DNA of 46,104 nucleotides, taken from the NCBI GenBank assembly GCA_019415435.1, contig DXZE01000010.1:1-46104 (forward strand). The letters run 5' to 3'. The notes beneath the pieces are model-generated. The model was not told the DNA's origin. It ran no database searches and worked only from the letters and a program-made list of their open reading frames with translations. Shown here one piece after another: positions 17,028 to 24,514 of this stretch (its first letter is position 1; each line of letters begins with the position of its first letter). The DNA is from Erysipelotrichaceae bacterium. GTDB lineage: Bacteria > Bacillota_I > Bacilli_A > Erysipelotrichales > Erysipelotrichaceae. Made by a program: the position numbers and the translations under genes.

Positions 17028-17077
17028 AAAAAAAGGAGATTCAGATTCATGGTTTATAGAACCATCTTTCTGAATCT
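17028..17077 (-). terminator. Terminator of the flavodoxin operon
   Basis: AGATTCAGA (17037-17045) pairs with TCTGAATCT (17069-17077), and inner ATGGTT (17049-17054) with AACCAT (17060-17065), with 3-nt internal loops. The minus transcript ends CTCC then U7. Confidence 0.8.
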
Positions 17078-17099
17078 TCTTTACATTGTGATAATGATT

Positions 17100-17522
17100 T
17101 TAAGCTAAGGCTTTTCCCAAAGCTTCACATTCAGCCAAACCATCAGCGTCTGGTGTAGAGTTGCAGATGACACCATCATTAACAAGATTAGCACCATCAC
17201 TTCTTGTACGGTCAGCCCAGGTTCTCATCCATTCACCATCGCCCCATCCATAGGAGCCGAATAAACCGACTTTCTTACCATTGAGACTGCCTTCAACAGC
17301 TGTAAACATCGGTTCAAAGGAACCTTCTTCAAGCTGCTCAGCGCCCATTGCCGGGCATCCGAATGCGACTGCATCATAATCACCGATTGTACCTGTATCA
17401 AATTCATCAGAGGTGAATAAAGATACATCAGCACCAGCTGCTTTGGCACCATTGACTACGGATTCTGCCATAGCTTCTGTGTTGCCTGTTGAAGAAAAAT
17501 AAACGACTGCGATTTTGCTCAT
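17100..17522 (-). CDS. Flavodoxin
   Basis: A 140-aa short-chain flavodoxin, an FMN electron carrier that can replace ferredoxin when iron is short. The FMN phosphate loop SSTGNTE is at residues 10-16, and GSYGWGDGEW carries the second flavin-contacting loop. Its ATG overlaps the stop of the DUF3793 gene (ATGA), so both are one operon behind the promoter at 18114-18142 with a DtxR-like palindrome. The terminator follows directly. Confidence 0.94.
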   Translation of the reverse strand: MSKIAVVYFSSTGNTEAMAESVVNGAKAAGADVSLFTSDEFDTGTIGDYDAVAFGCPAMGAEQLEEGSFEPMFTAVEGSLNGKKVGLFGSYGWGDGEWMRTWADRTRSDGANLVNDGVICNSTPDADGLAECEALGKALA

Positions 17523-18073
17523 AATACCTCCCTGTTTGCCAGCCTTTCTACTGGCACTCCTGCTTCAAATGCACGACAATAACTCTTTGTACATGCATCA
17601 TATTTCTGAAAGAGCTTCACTGCCTCTTCTACATTTCCATAGACCTTCCAGACACCATAGATCTTGCATGGTCTCTTCTCCATGAAACCAATGACATCTT
17701 CTGCCGGATAGCCAAGGAAACATCCGATTTCATGAGGAAACCCGTTTCCTTCATGAAATCTTGTAATGAGAGTTGTTAAAACCTGTCCCATGTTATCTGT
17801 TCGATAACCGCATTTATTAAGAATGGACATTGTCCCTGAATCTTTAAGATCTGTACAGAGTCTGGCTGGGCGGAAGACATAGATGAATGCTCTTCCCTCC
17901 CTGATCTTTCCAGGGACCATCATTCTGATTCTTTAACAGGCAAATCTTGCATTCAGATCTGCAACATCATCCAGTAACTGCTCACTTGTTTCATAAGAAC
18001 AGTTAAAGAGATTTGCCGTCTTGATTCCGGCTATTACAGATGAACAGGTTTCCACAATCAGTTTGTCAGGCAT
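17519..18073 (-). pseudogene. DUF3793 family gene split by one in-frame TAA
   Basis: A good ribosome binding site (AAAGGAG, 5 nt) precedes the ATG at 18071-18073. The first 46 codons (MPDKLIVETCSSVIAGIKTA...) match the N-terminus of DUF3793 as I remember it. The frame hits TAA at 17933-17935 and then continues in the same register for another 138 codons with the rest of the domain: IREGRAFIYVFRP, HEIGCFLGYPAEDVIGF, KIYGVWKVYGN. The total of 184 codons fits a whole family member. The 3' part could restart at ATG 17923 (134 aa), without a ribosome binding site. DUF3793 often accompanies flavodoxin (recollection); its function is unknown. Confidence 0.75.
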
Positions 18074-18085
18074 GTCAGCTCCTTT

Positions 18086-18142
18086 AGTTAGCTTTTACTA
18101 ACTTATGGAAACCACTATAGCCACCTTATAAGTCAGTGTCAA
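18086..18142 (-). promoter_or_regulatory. Promoter and DtxR-like operator of the DUF3793-flavodoxin operon
   Basis: Minus strand TTGACA (plus 18137-18142), a 17-nt spacer and TATAGT (plus 18114-18119). Just downstream is the inverted repeat AGTTAG (18086-18091), 6 nt, CTAACT (18098-18103), and another GTTAG half-site overlaps the -35. The TTAGTTAG...CTAAC style resembles DtxR/IdeR iron boxes, which fits a flavodoxin operon. The promoter is clear; the regulator is inferred. Confidence 0.6.
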
Positions 18143-18148
18143 CTAACA

Positions 18149-18511
18149 TCAGACGATTTTTAAAAGAATATTTTTCAACGCAGACGCATTGCATTGATTA
18201 ATATTCTTTGAAGCTGATAATAAAGTTATATTTTCATACTGCAGATGATCTTTACAGATGTCCATAAAGGCATTGAAATATGCATTCTGATCCAGTTCTT
18301 CTTTATAATCTCTTACGAAAGAATCATAGTCCTGATCGGCGTGATATCTCTTTCGTAACGCATTGGATGGTGCGATATCTTTCGCCCATTCATCGATATG
18401 TGCATTTTCTTTCTTTATGCCTCTTGGCCATAATCTGTCCACTAAGATTCTGTATCCATCTTCATCCGATGGTTCTTCATAGATTCTTTTGATTCTGATT
18501 GTGTATGTCAT
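18149..18511 (-). CDS. DUF488 (YeaO-like) protein
   Basis: A 120-aa cytoplasmic protein of the DUF488 family, recognised by RILVDRLWPRGIKKE (residues about 21-35), IDEWAKDIAPSNALRKRY and the late ITLLSASK. The function is not established. It overlaps the preceding 194-aa gene by 4 nt (ATGA), so they are co-translated. The operon sits behind a Crp/Fnr-type palindrome, suggesting a role in anaerobic or nitrosative stress; this is inference from context. Confidence 0.85.
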   Translation of the reverse strand: MTYTIRIKRIYEEPSDEDGYRILVDRLWPRGIKKENAHIDEWAKDIAPSNALRKRYHADQDYDSFVRDYKEELDQNAYFNAFMDICKDHLQYENITLLSASKNINQCNASALKNILLKIV

Positions 18512-19092
18512 AAAACGGTTTCAGTTACCGTAATCATCTGAGATCCATTGTTATAGTCATAAGATGCAGGAGACTTGGAAAGCAGTCCTCTGATGACTTC
18601 ATTACGAATTTCTCTGTATACAGAAGCATCCTTCCAATACTTGCTGTGCATATCCATAGCCTCATGCCATACTACCTTTTCAGCTGATGTTTCATCTACC
18701 ATATTTACAGCATCGCAAGGCATACCATTCAGTAACACATTGTCTAAAAGCTGGTATGCGGATAAGGCATCCGGAGTCATCTGACTGTAGCGGTATCCGA
18801 AAAGATATGCTGTTTTCTTTAAGTCATTTAATGCATATGGCTTTTCTTCTAGTACAGTTGTACAGATATCTGCCAGATTCTTTTCAACGACATCCAGCTT
18901 TGCCTGAATCCAGCCATGAACATCATTAGGATCGCATGCGCTGTCAAGATCTTCCATTTCCCTGACATAAGAATCCGGCATGGTAATACCATTATTCTCT
19001 GCTGTCTTAACAAGATCCTGATTCAGTTCATTGAGCATTGTTATTTTCTTATACTGCCATCTTGGCTTTGGTCCGATCATTTCCATCATCAT
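18508..19092 (-). CDS. Uncharacterised protein coupled to DUF488
   Basis: I do not recognise this 194-aa soluble, acidic, mainly helical protein. Visible features: a Trp/Pro start GPKPRWQYKK, SACDPNDVHGWIQAKLDVVEKN, a WHEAMDMHSKYW segment rich in His and Trp (possible metal or haem contact, speculative), and no signal or membrane segment. Three ATG codons in a row (19092, 19089, 19086) follow AAGAGG; 19086 has the best spacing. It is the first gene of the unit with DUF488 and lies 50 nt from a Crp/Fnr-type palindrome. Confidence 0.7.
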   Translation of the reverse strand: MMMEMIGPKPRWQYKKITMLNELNQDLVKTAENNGITMPDSYVREMEDLDSACDPNDVHGWIQAKLDVVEKNLADICTTVLEEKPYALNDLKKTAYLFGYRYSQMTPDALSAYQLLDNVLLNGMPCDAVNMVDETSAEKVVWHEAMDMHSKYWKDASVYREIRNEVIRGLLSKSPASYDYNNGSQMITVTETVL

Positions 19093-19141
19093 TACCTCTT
19101 TCTTACAGTTAAAGAGTGTAACAATGTTCCATCTGTATTTC

Positions 19142-19157
19142 TGTAACGTATGTTACA
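19142..19157. promoter_or_regulatory. Crp/Fnr-family operator (perfect palindrome)
   Basis: TGTAACGTATGTTACA is a perfect 16-bp palindrome of the Crp/Fnr form TGTAA-N6-TTACA, very like the HcpR box GTAAC-N4-GTTAC. It begins right after the crp/fnr-like gene's stop codon region and is centred about 57 nt upstream of the 194-aa gene. A weak -10 (TACACT, plus 19115-19120) would put the site near -41, a class II activator position. Confidence 0.7.
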
Positions 19158-19159
19158 TA

Positions 19160-19837
19160 CTAATCAGATGTGTCTTCCAGGCCTTCCAGATCATCAATAT
19201 AAATTCTGTGATTATTTACATGAATCAGACCATCTTTTTCCATGGCTGATATCTCACGGGATACAGATGGTCTTGTAGCATTGATAAAGCCTGCCATTTC
19301 TTCTCTGCTCATCGCTACACCTTTCTCTGGATGATTGCCGCTTTTCATCAATAATGTCTTGGCAATGCGGGAGCGTAATGTAGAGCCAGAAAGAACCTGT
19401 ACCCTGTTTTGTAAAAAGAAGGCTTTTTCCGCAAAGATATTTAATAAATTGTTAATGAGCTGGGCATGAAAGATACATGCCTTGCCGCATTGTTCAGTTA
19501 AGAATCTGCGTGGCAAGCGCAATACTTCAGTATCTGTTTCCGCTTTTGCAAAGAAAGCATAAGAATCTTTATCCAGGAAAAGAAGGATTTCACCAAACAC
19601 ATCACCAGGATGATCAAACTCTGTCATGAATGACTGTCTGCCATCACTGTAGTACTTTCCCACAGCTGCCTTACCACTGACAAGAACATGCATAAAAGCA
19701 GGTTTATCATACTGATCAAAGATCAGTTCGCCTTTCTTGTATTTTCTGATAGCAGCACCGCTGCATCGGATCAATTCATTGATTTCAGCATCACTGATGT
19801 TTTGAAAAAGAGGACTGGTATGCCATGTCTCAGTCAT
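19160..19837 (-). CDS. Crp/Fnr-family transcription regulator
   Basis: 225 aa. An N-terminal cyclic-nucleotide-binding-like beta-roll (PLFQNISDAEINELI... KKGELIFDQYDKPAFMHVLVSGKAAV, GDVFGEILLFLDK), a dimerisation helix at about 115-140, and a winged HTH MSREEMAGFINATRPSVSREISAMEKDGLI near 168-198. No FNR-type N-terminal cysteine cluster. The ATG overlaps the nrdG stop by 8 nt, so it is made from the nrdG transcript. A Crp-type palindrome lies immediately downstream, so it probably controls the next operon (194-aa protein plus DUF488). HcpR-like function is an inference from the box. Confidence 0.88.
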   Translation of the reverse strand: MTETWHTSPLFQNISDAEINELIRCSGAAIRKYKKGELIFDQYDKPAFMHVLVSGKAAVGKYYSDGRQSFMTEFDHPGDVFGEILLFLDKDSYAFFAKAETDTEVLRLPRRFLTEQCGKACIFHAQLINNLLNIFAEKAFFLQNRVQVLSGSTLRSRIAKTLLMKSGNHPEKGVAMSREEMAGFINATRPSVSREISAMEKDGLIHVNNHRIYIDDLEGLEDTSD

Positions 19838-20351
19838 GATACAGAACCACTTTCCCTTCCTTCAATGTTTCAGGCATATTGATAACTCTCTGGTTCTCAC
19901 TGCCTCTGAACCATAAGGCAATATTCTTCTTTTCCAGAACAAATGGTCCATCAACTAAAACATTCAGATAAGAAAGCATTTCATCTGTTACTTCTGTATG
20001 CTTTCTTTCTCCTGGTAATAAATCCTTATCATAGACGAAGCCTGTATAAGCCCATATATCTTTATCCGGTCTTTCTTTTTTGACTCTTCTGAGCAGTTTA
20101 ACCAATACTCTCTGATTCTCCGGTTCAAATGGTTCACCACCAAGCAGAGTTAATCCCTGAATATTCACATTATCAAGAAGTGCCAGGATATGTTCTTCGG
20201 TTTCTTCTGTATAAGGCTTTCCATATTTAAAATCCCATGTTTCCTGCTGGAAGCATCCCTTGCAATGGTTGGTGCATCCTGAAACAAATAACGTTACACG
20301 GCATCCTTCGCCATCCGCAATATCATACATTTTTATATTTCCATAATACAT
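19830..20351 (-). CDS. nrdG: Anaerobic ribonucleotide reductase activating protein
   Basis: A radical SAM activase that installs the glycyl radical on NrdD. The start is the ATG at 20349-20351 (MYYGNIKMYDIADGEG), with AGAGAGG 8 nt upstream, giving 173 aa; a longer frame adds 17 unlikely residues. The [4Fe-4S] cysteines are C26, C30 and C33 in SGCTNHCKGCF, and GGEPF is the SAM-binding motif. Unusually it is not next to nrdD (about 4.4 kb away) but coupled to the Crp/Fnr gene. Confidence 0.96.
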   Translation of the reverse strand: MYYGNIKMYDIADGEGCRVTLFVSGCTNHCKGCFQQETWDFKYGKPYTEETEEHILALLDNVNIQGLTLLGGEPFEPENQRVLVKLLRRVKKERPDKDIWAYTGFVYDKDLLPGERKHTEVTDEMLSYLNVLVDGPFVLEKKNIALWFRGSENQRVINMPETLKEGKVVLYHD

Positions 20352-20384
20352 AATCAAAACCTCTCTGATTCTCTGCAGTTCCCT

Positions 20385-20412
20385 ATCATAATGCAAAATC
20401 ACAATATAGCAA
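20385..20412 (-). promoter_or_regulatory. Promoter of nrdG-crp
   Basis: Minus strand TTGCTA (plus 20407-20412), a 16-nt spacer and TATGAT (plus 20385-20390). It begins at the very end of the MATE gene. Confidence 0.5.
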
Positions 20413-20413
20413 A

Positions 20414-21763
20414 TCAGAATACTTTATTTTGAACAATCTTCTTCATTTTATTTCTATATAACAATAAGGCAATGCCGGCACTGATAAACTCTGTCACGAT
20501 AAAGGATACCCATACACCATTCATACCAATGAAATGACTCAGTATCCATGCACATGGCACAATGATTACTACATATCTCAATAAAGATATGAGAAAGGAT
20601 AAAGATCCGGATCCTAACGCTTCCATCGTACCGGATACAACCAGTGACACTGCAGATACAACAAAGCCAAAGCATATGATTCTTAATGCAGAAGCACCAG
20701 CTGTAATTGTTATTTCATTGTTTGTAAATAACATAATTAACTGCTCTGGCATAACAAGACATAACAGCATTCCTACAGCCATAACAATCATGCATAAAAC
20801 CAAGGCTGTCTTTACAACTGCTTTAACTCTTTTAAATAAACCAGCTCCATAGTTATAGGCAATCAAAGGACGAATACCCTGTACAACTCCATTGGCACTG
20901 AGGTAAATAAATGTCTGTAATTTGTAATAAATGCCAAGAATCAGTACACCTGAAGCAGACAATACAGAAAGAATGGCATTGAGACATGAAATCATTAAGG
21001 ATGGTAAAGCCTGTGAAAGAATAGCAGGAACCCCTATCTGATAAAGTCTTTTATAAAGAAATTTGTTTTCTGATGCAGAAGTAAGAGAAAGCTTTAAGCC
21101 TGTATCTTTATAGTGCCAGAATAAAAGATAAGAAAGCAATGTTACCATCTGACCGATAACCGTCGCAATAGCAGCTCCTTCTATGCCCATAACCGGAAAT
21201 AAACCATACCCAAATATCATGATTGGATCCAGAATGATATTTGTTACACAACCTAGTATCATGGAAAACATGCTTACCTTTACCATACCTACTGCCTGGA
21301 ACAGTTTCTCATAGATTAAAGAAACCTGGGTAAAGACAAGGCCTCCAAATACAATCCTGCCATAGGCATCCCCATATTCAAGAATCCTGGTATTATCCGT
21401 AAAGCTTCTCAGAAACGGATGACACAGTAATAACAGTACTGCCATTAAGATCACTGTATGTACAAAGGATAGTACAAGACTTAAGGAAGCAGCGCCATCT
21501 GCCTCATTCTGATTACGCTGTCCTAAAAAGAAGGCAGTTACTGCATTAGCACCAACGCCAAATCCAATGGCTACAGCAGAAGATACATTCTGAAGCGGAT
21601 AAATCAGTGATAATGCACTCATAGCTTCTTCTGAGATCTTTGCGACATAGTTACTGTCTACGATGTTATATAAAGCATTAACCAACATGGACAAAACCAT
21701 TGGTAATGACATAGACAATACTAATGGCAGAATATTCTTGTTTCGATAGTCTTCGGTTCTCAT
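20414..21763 (-). CDS. MATE family multidrug/sodium antiporter
   Basis: 449 aa with about 12 transmembrane helices in the MATE two-lobed arrangement; the first lobe begins ILPLVLSMSLPMVLSMLVNALYNIVDS and shows YPLQNVSSAVAIGFGVGANAV. It exports cationic drugs or dyes by Na+ or H+ exchange (family knowledge). The start is the ATG at 21761-21763 with AAGGAG 6 nt upstream; the frame extends 26 codons further because it reads through the leader terminator. The gene has its own promoter and a leader with an early terminator (see next entries), suggesting drug-inducible read-through. Confidence 0.92.
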   Translation of the reverse strand: MRTEDYRNKNILPLVLSMSLPMVLSMLVNALYNIVDSNYVAKISEEAMSALSLIYPLQNVSSAVAIGFGVGANAVTAFFLGQRNQNEADGAASLSLVLSFVHTVILMAVLLLLCHPFLRSFTDNTRILEYGDAYGRIVFGGLVFTQVSLIYEKLFQAVGMVKVSMFSMILGCVTNIILDPIMIFGYGLFPVMGIEGAAIATVIGQMVTLLSYLLFWHYKDTGLKLSLTSASENKFLYKRLYQIGVPAILSQALPSLMISCLNAILSVLSASGVLILGIYYKLQTFIYLSANGVVQGIRPLIAYNYGAGLFKRVKAVVKTALVLCMIVMAVGMLLCLVMPEQLIMLFTNNEITITAGASALRIICFGFVVSAVSLVVSGTMEALGSGSLSFLISLLRYVVIIVPCAWILSHFIGMNGVWVSFIVTEFISAGIALLLYRNKMKKIVQNKVF

Positions 21764-21780
21764 AGATACTCCTTCAGGCA

Positions 21781-21843
21781 TTAAAAAAGCCGCATTGTTA
21801 AGCAATGTGGCGAAAAGATGATCAGATCCGGAAAATTCCACAT
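21781..21843 (-). CDS. Leader ORF spanning the MATE attenuator (20 aa)
   Basis: ATG (plus 21841-21843), 20 codons (MWNFPDLIIFSP...), and a TAA at 21781-21783, exactly at the end of the terminator U-tract. Transcription should start near 21853, so the 5' leader is only about 10 nt and has no ribosome binding site. The whole terminator hairpin lies inside the ORF, so a translating ribosome would affect its folding. Evidence is the position only; the peptide itself is not recognised. Confidence 0.45.
   Translation of the reverse strand: MWNFPDLIIFSPHCLTMRLF
21783..21811 (-). promoter_or_regulatory. Attenuator terminator in the MATE leader
   Basis: On the minus transcript GCCACATTG (plus 21803-21811) pairs with CAATGCGGC (plus 21789-21797), with one mismatch or G-U and a 5-nt loop, then U6. 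It ends 20 nt before the MATE ATG. The arm CCACAT can instead pair with ATGTGG at the leader start (plus 21838-21843), an antiterminator candidate. The upstream lipoprotein gene has its own terminator, so this one belongs to the MATE leader. Confidence 0.7.
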
Positions 21844-21859
21844 GAATGTTTTCTATGGC

Positions 21860-21889
21860 ATTTTAAGAGATGGAACCTGTTACTGTCAA
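21860..21889 (-). promoter_or_regulatory. Promoter of the MATE leader
   Basis: Minus strand consensus TTGACA (plus 21884-21889), an 18-nt spacer and TAAAAT (plus 21860-21865). Confidence 0.75.
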
Positions 21890-21902
21890 TTCAGAATACA
21901 GG

Positions 21903-21939
21903 CAAAAAGAAAAGATCCTCAGAAACCTGAAGATCTTTC
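21903..21939 (-). terminator. Terminator of the lipoprotein gene
   Basis: AAAGATC-TCAG (21911-21922) pairs with CTGA-GATCTTT (21927-21938) with one internal mismatch. The minus transcript continues with TTTTCTTTTT. Confidence 0.8.
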
Positions 21940-21949
21940 TTAACACAAA

Positions 21950-22381
21950 TTATTCTGTGAACTGAATTGGAGTAGAACCTGTCATTGCATCCTGAGCTAA
22001 CAGAGAAATAGAAACATTCTCAAGGCTCAGAGTTGTGAACTTTTCTTCACGACCACTCTCTGTTACATAGTCCAGTGTGAATGTTGTGCCAGCTTCCTGG
22101 TCATCCTTTGTGACTGTAACTTCAGCTCCATCGTCCAGTCCGTCAGCGGCGTAGTTTTCACCCTTGTCGGACTCATCAGAATAAACATAGAGTTCTGTAA
22201 CCTTTTCACCTGTGTTGTTTGTGATCTGGTATTCTCCTGATGTAGCTGCTTCTTCTGTTGCGGCTGGTGTTGATGTAGCAGCGGCTGCTGTTGCTTTAGC
22301 AGTGTCCTTAGAAGACGATGAGCATGCACCAAGGCTTACAGCCATAACGCCTGCACATAATGCTGCATAAAACTTTTTCAT
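21950..22381 (-). CDS. Putative lipoprotein of unknown function
   Basis: 143 aa. A lipoprotein signal peptide MKKFYAALCAGVMAVSLGAC with the lipobox LGAC (acylated Cys20) is followed by a low-complexity Ser/Ala/Thr linker (about 21-50) and a small beta-rich domain (YQITNNTGEKVTELYVYSD...). It should be anchored on the outer face of the membrane. I do not recognise the domain. It is monocistronic, with a near-consensus promoter (22421-22449), an inverted repeat GTTGTT/AACAAC in its leader (22399-22414) and a terminator. Confidence 0.82.
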   Translation of the reverse strand: MKKFYAALCAGVMAVSLGACSSSSKDTAKATAAAATSTPAATEEAATSGEYQITNNTGEKVTELYVYSDESDKGENYAADGLDDGAEVTVTKDDQEAGTTFTLDYVTESGREEKFTTLSLENVSISLLAQDAMTGSTPIQFTE

Positions 22382-22420
22382 ACTTCTTTATCTCCTTTGT
22401 TGTTCTTTAACAACTATGTC

Positions 22421-22449
22421 AGTATAGCTATAAAAAACCACTTCGTCAA
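22421..22449 (-). promoter_or_regulatory. Promoter of the lipoprotein gene
   Basis: Minus strand TTGACG (plus 22444-22449), a 17-nt spacer and TATACT (plus 22421-22426). GTTGTTctttAACAAC at plus 22399-22414, between start site and ribosome binding site, may be an operator or a short RNA hairpin. Confidence 0.7.
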
Positions 22450-22587
22450 ACTTTTCACATCATTTATTAGCAGTGCTTTGTATATTGCATGTCAGTCACA
22501 TGTATACATGTTGTAAATATTATCAGAAAACCAATGAATATATGGCAGATAATCGGTGCTGTCATGATTCTTTTTGCCACAGCCTTT

Positions 22588-23477
22588 TCAGGATAAGTAT
22601 TCCTTAACCATATCCAGAAGTTCTTTCTCTGCCTTACCTGATCCTTCCTGCTGTTTAACAGCCGCATAGATAATTCTTTCTTTTGGAAGTGAGGTAGTTC
22701 TGACTCTTTTTAAGATACCTTTATCAAGATCATCTTTTACAACCTGTTCTGGTAATATGCCGATTCCAAAACCTTTCCTTGTAAGTTCTTCTGTCTCTGC
22801 ACCGGATCTTGTTGTAACAGCAGGAAAAAAGATCAGTTCAAAATCCCAGAACCACTCATCAATAGCAGCCCGTATGCCATTTCTTCTGTCTGTAGAAATA
22901 ACCGGATATTCCAATAACTGTTGTGGTGTATAGATTCTTTCAAGATCAATTGGAAAGTCTTTGGATACACAGGCTATATCCTGTACAACAGCAGCTTTTC
23001 GTAAATCAAGTCTTGTACCGTATTCTAATGGTGTTTCAAGAAAAGCTAATGATATTTCACCGCTTTCAAGCATCTGGACCAGATGTGTACTGTATCCTCA
23101 TGGATCTGTACATGGATTTCCGGATGCTTTTTCTGATAGTCAAGAAGAACAGGAGATAAGAAAGCCTGCAGTGCTGTCAATACAGTACCGATGCATAAGT
23201 AAGCCGGTGCCTGCATCTGTTCCTTCATTAATCTTTCTCCCTGGTCTATTTCATGGAAAGCACTCTGCAGGCTTTCAATGAGAATCTCCCCTTCTTTAGA
23301 TAAAACAAGACCATTTGTTGTCCTGTAAAAGAGACGACATCCGCAGGATTCTTCTAACCGCTTGATCGTCTGACTTACTGCTGACTGGATCACACATAGT
23401 TTCTGGGCAGCCCTTGTAAAGCTTCCTTCACTAGCTGCATAGTAAAAAACACGATAGTATTCCAGGTTTGTAATCAT
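22588..23477 (-). pseudogene. LysR-family regulator broken by a frameshift
   Basis: Two frames together make one LysR protein of about 295 aa. The 5' part (23477 to about 23090) has the HTH YYAASEGSFTRAAQKL...QSAVSQTIKRLEE and the start of the effector domain, then runs out of frame after IHEDT. The 3' part continues in another frame with VQMLESGEISLAFLETP and reaches a normal end (AEKELLDMVKEYLS) at 22588. The shift lies near 23085-23098 around GATACAGTACAC and looks like a 2-nt insertion or 1-nt deletion. It is divergent from a decayed acetoacetyl-CoA synthetase gene it probably controlled. A sequencing error cannot be excluded. Confidence 0.8.
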
Positions 23478-23578
23478 AGTTGATCCATTAGTTCACCTAA
23501 TACTTGTTAAAGGCATTATAACTTGAATTAGATAACAAAGCATACCATTTCTGAATATAGAAGAGGTGATTTCAAACC

Positions 23579-24302
23579 ATGAAGAAGTTATTACGGCAGC
23601 CTTCCGAACAGTAGATCGATCATGCCCGTATGAGTGATTACATGGCTTATGTAAACCGTACATATAATCGGGATTTTAAGAATTACATGAGCTTATGGAA
23701 CTGGTCCGTCAATGATCCTTTGAACTTCTGGGACAGTATCTGGGATTATTTTAAGATCATTGGTGTGCAGCCTGAAGGAAGTGCAGAAAAGTCAGTATTA
23801 GAATGGCGTAAGAGCAAATGGTTCCCTGTGCCAGGCTGAACTATACAGAAAACATGCTGAGATATCTGGATAATATGAAGACAAGATGGTTTTCTATGGA
23901 GAAAACAAAGTTGTCAGAAGACTCTCTGATAAAGATGTCAGAACACTTGTATTCAGGACTGCAATAGCATTATAGAAAGCAGGTGTAAAGAAAGGTGATG
24001 TTGTGGCAGGCTATATGCCTAACCTTCCTGAAACAGTTATTGCTATGTTAGCAACAGCTTCAATTAGTGCTGTATGGTGCTCTTGTGCTACGGATATCGG
24101 ACCAATTGCGGCAGTAGACAGAATCGGTAAGACAAAACCTGTGATTCTCTTTACCGGTGATGGCTATTACTTCAAGGGAAAGACATTCCTGACGCTGGAT
24201 AATGCCTCCAGGATAGCCGCAGGCATCCCTTCCATTCATAAGATTGTAGCAACACATTATACCGGTAATGAAGAGATTCATAAGAAAGAATTATCTGATT
24301 AA
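23579..24302 (+). pseudogene. Acetoacetyl-CoA synthetase remnant
   Basis: A good ribosome binding site (AAGAGGTG) precedes the ATG at 23579, but TAG stops it at codon 12 (23612-23614). The next frames still show family motifs: WNWSVNDPLNFWDSIWDYF, KWFP then after a frameshift RLNYTENMLRYLDNM, after another frameshift RRLSDKDVR, a TAG near 23972, and GDVVAGYMPNLPETVIAMLATASISAVW with the ATP-grasp-like AMP-binding start. It ends about 240 codons in, at TAA 24300-24302, so two-thirds of the roughly 650-aa enzyme is gone, including the adenylation core. Clearly non-functional. Terminators follow. Confidence 0.82.
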
Positions 24303-24308
24303 AGCACC

Positions 24309-24341
24309 AGAGGAATGGCCAGGCGGTCATTCCTCTTTTTT
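24309..24341 (+). terminator. Terminator after the synthetase remnant
   Basis: AGAGGAATG (24309-24317) pairs with CATTCCTCT (24328-24336), followed by T6. Confidence 0.8.
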
Positions 24342-24370
24342 CATGATTATGAAATTCAGGTATAAAGTAA

Positions 24371-24418
24371 ACTCCCTGTACCAGCTGAATTGTTGGAACA
24401 AGGGAGCCTTTTCTTTTT
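24371..24418 (+). terminator. Second terminator-like hairpin
   Basis: CTCCCT (24372-24377) with AGGGAG (24401-24406) and inner CCAGC (24381-24385) with GTTGG (24392-24396), then CCTTTTCTTTTT. It lies 30 nt after the first terminator with no gene between, so sequence may have been lost here. Confidence 0.6.
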
Positions 24419-24514
24419 ATACATATAATGGTTTCACATACTTATCATGCGGTGCATGCATCTCCTTTTTCTTTTGTAAACAGAATCAACGTTCAGGAAG
24501 GGTCTGGATACTTT

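Noticed and set aside
22498..22511. 14-bp palindrome ACATGTATACATGT between the lipoprotein and LysR remnant
   Set aside because: An alternating short palindrome without a promoter or gene to control; probably chance.
22467..22667. Minus-strand 66-codon ORF
   Set aside because: It overlaps the LysR remnant in another frame, with no start signal.
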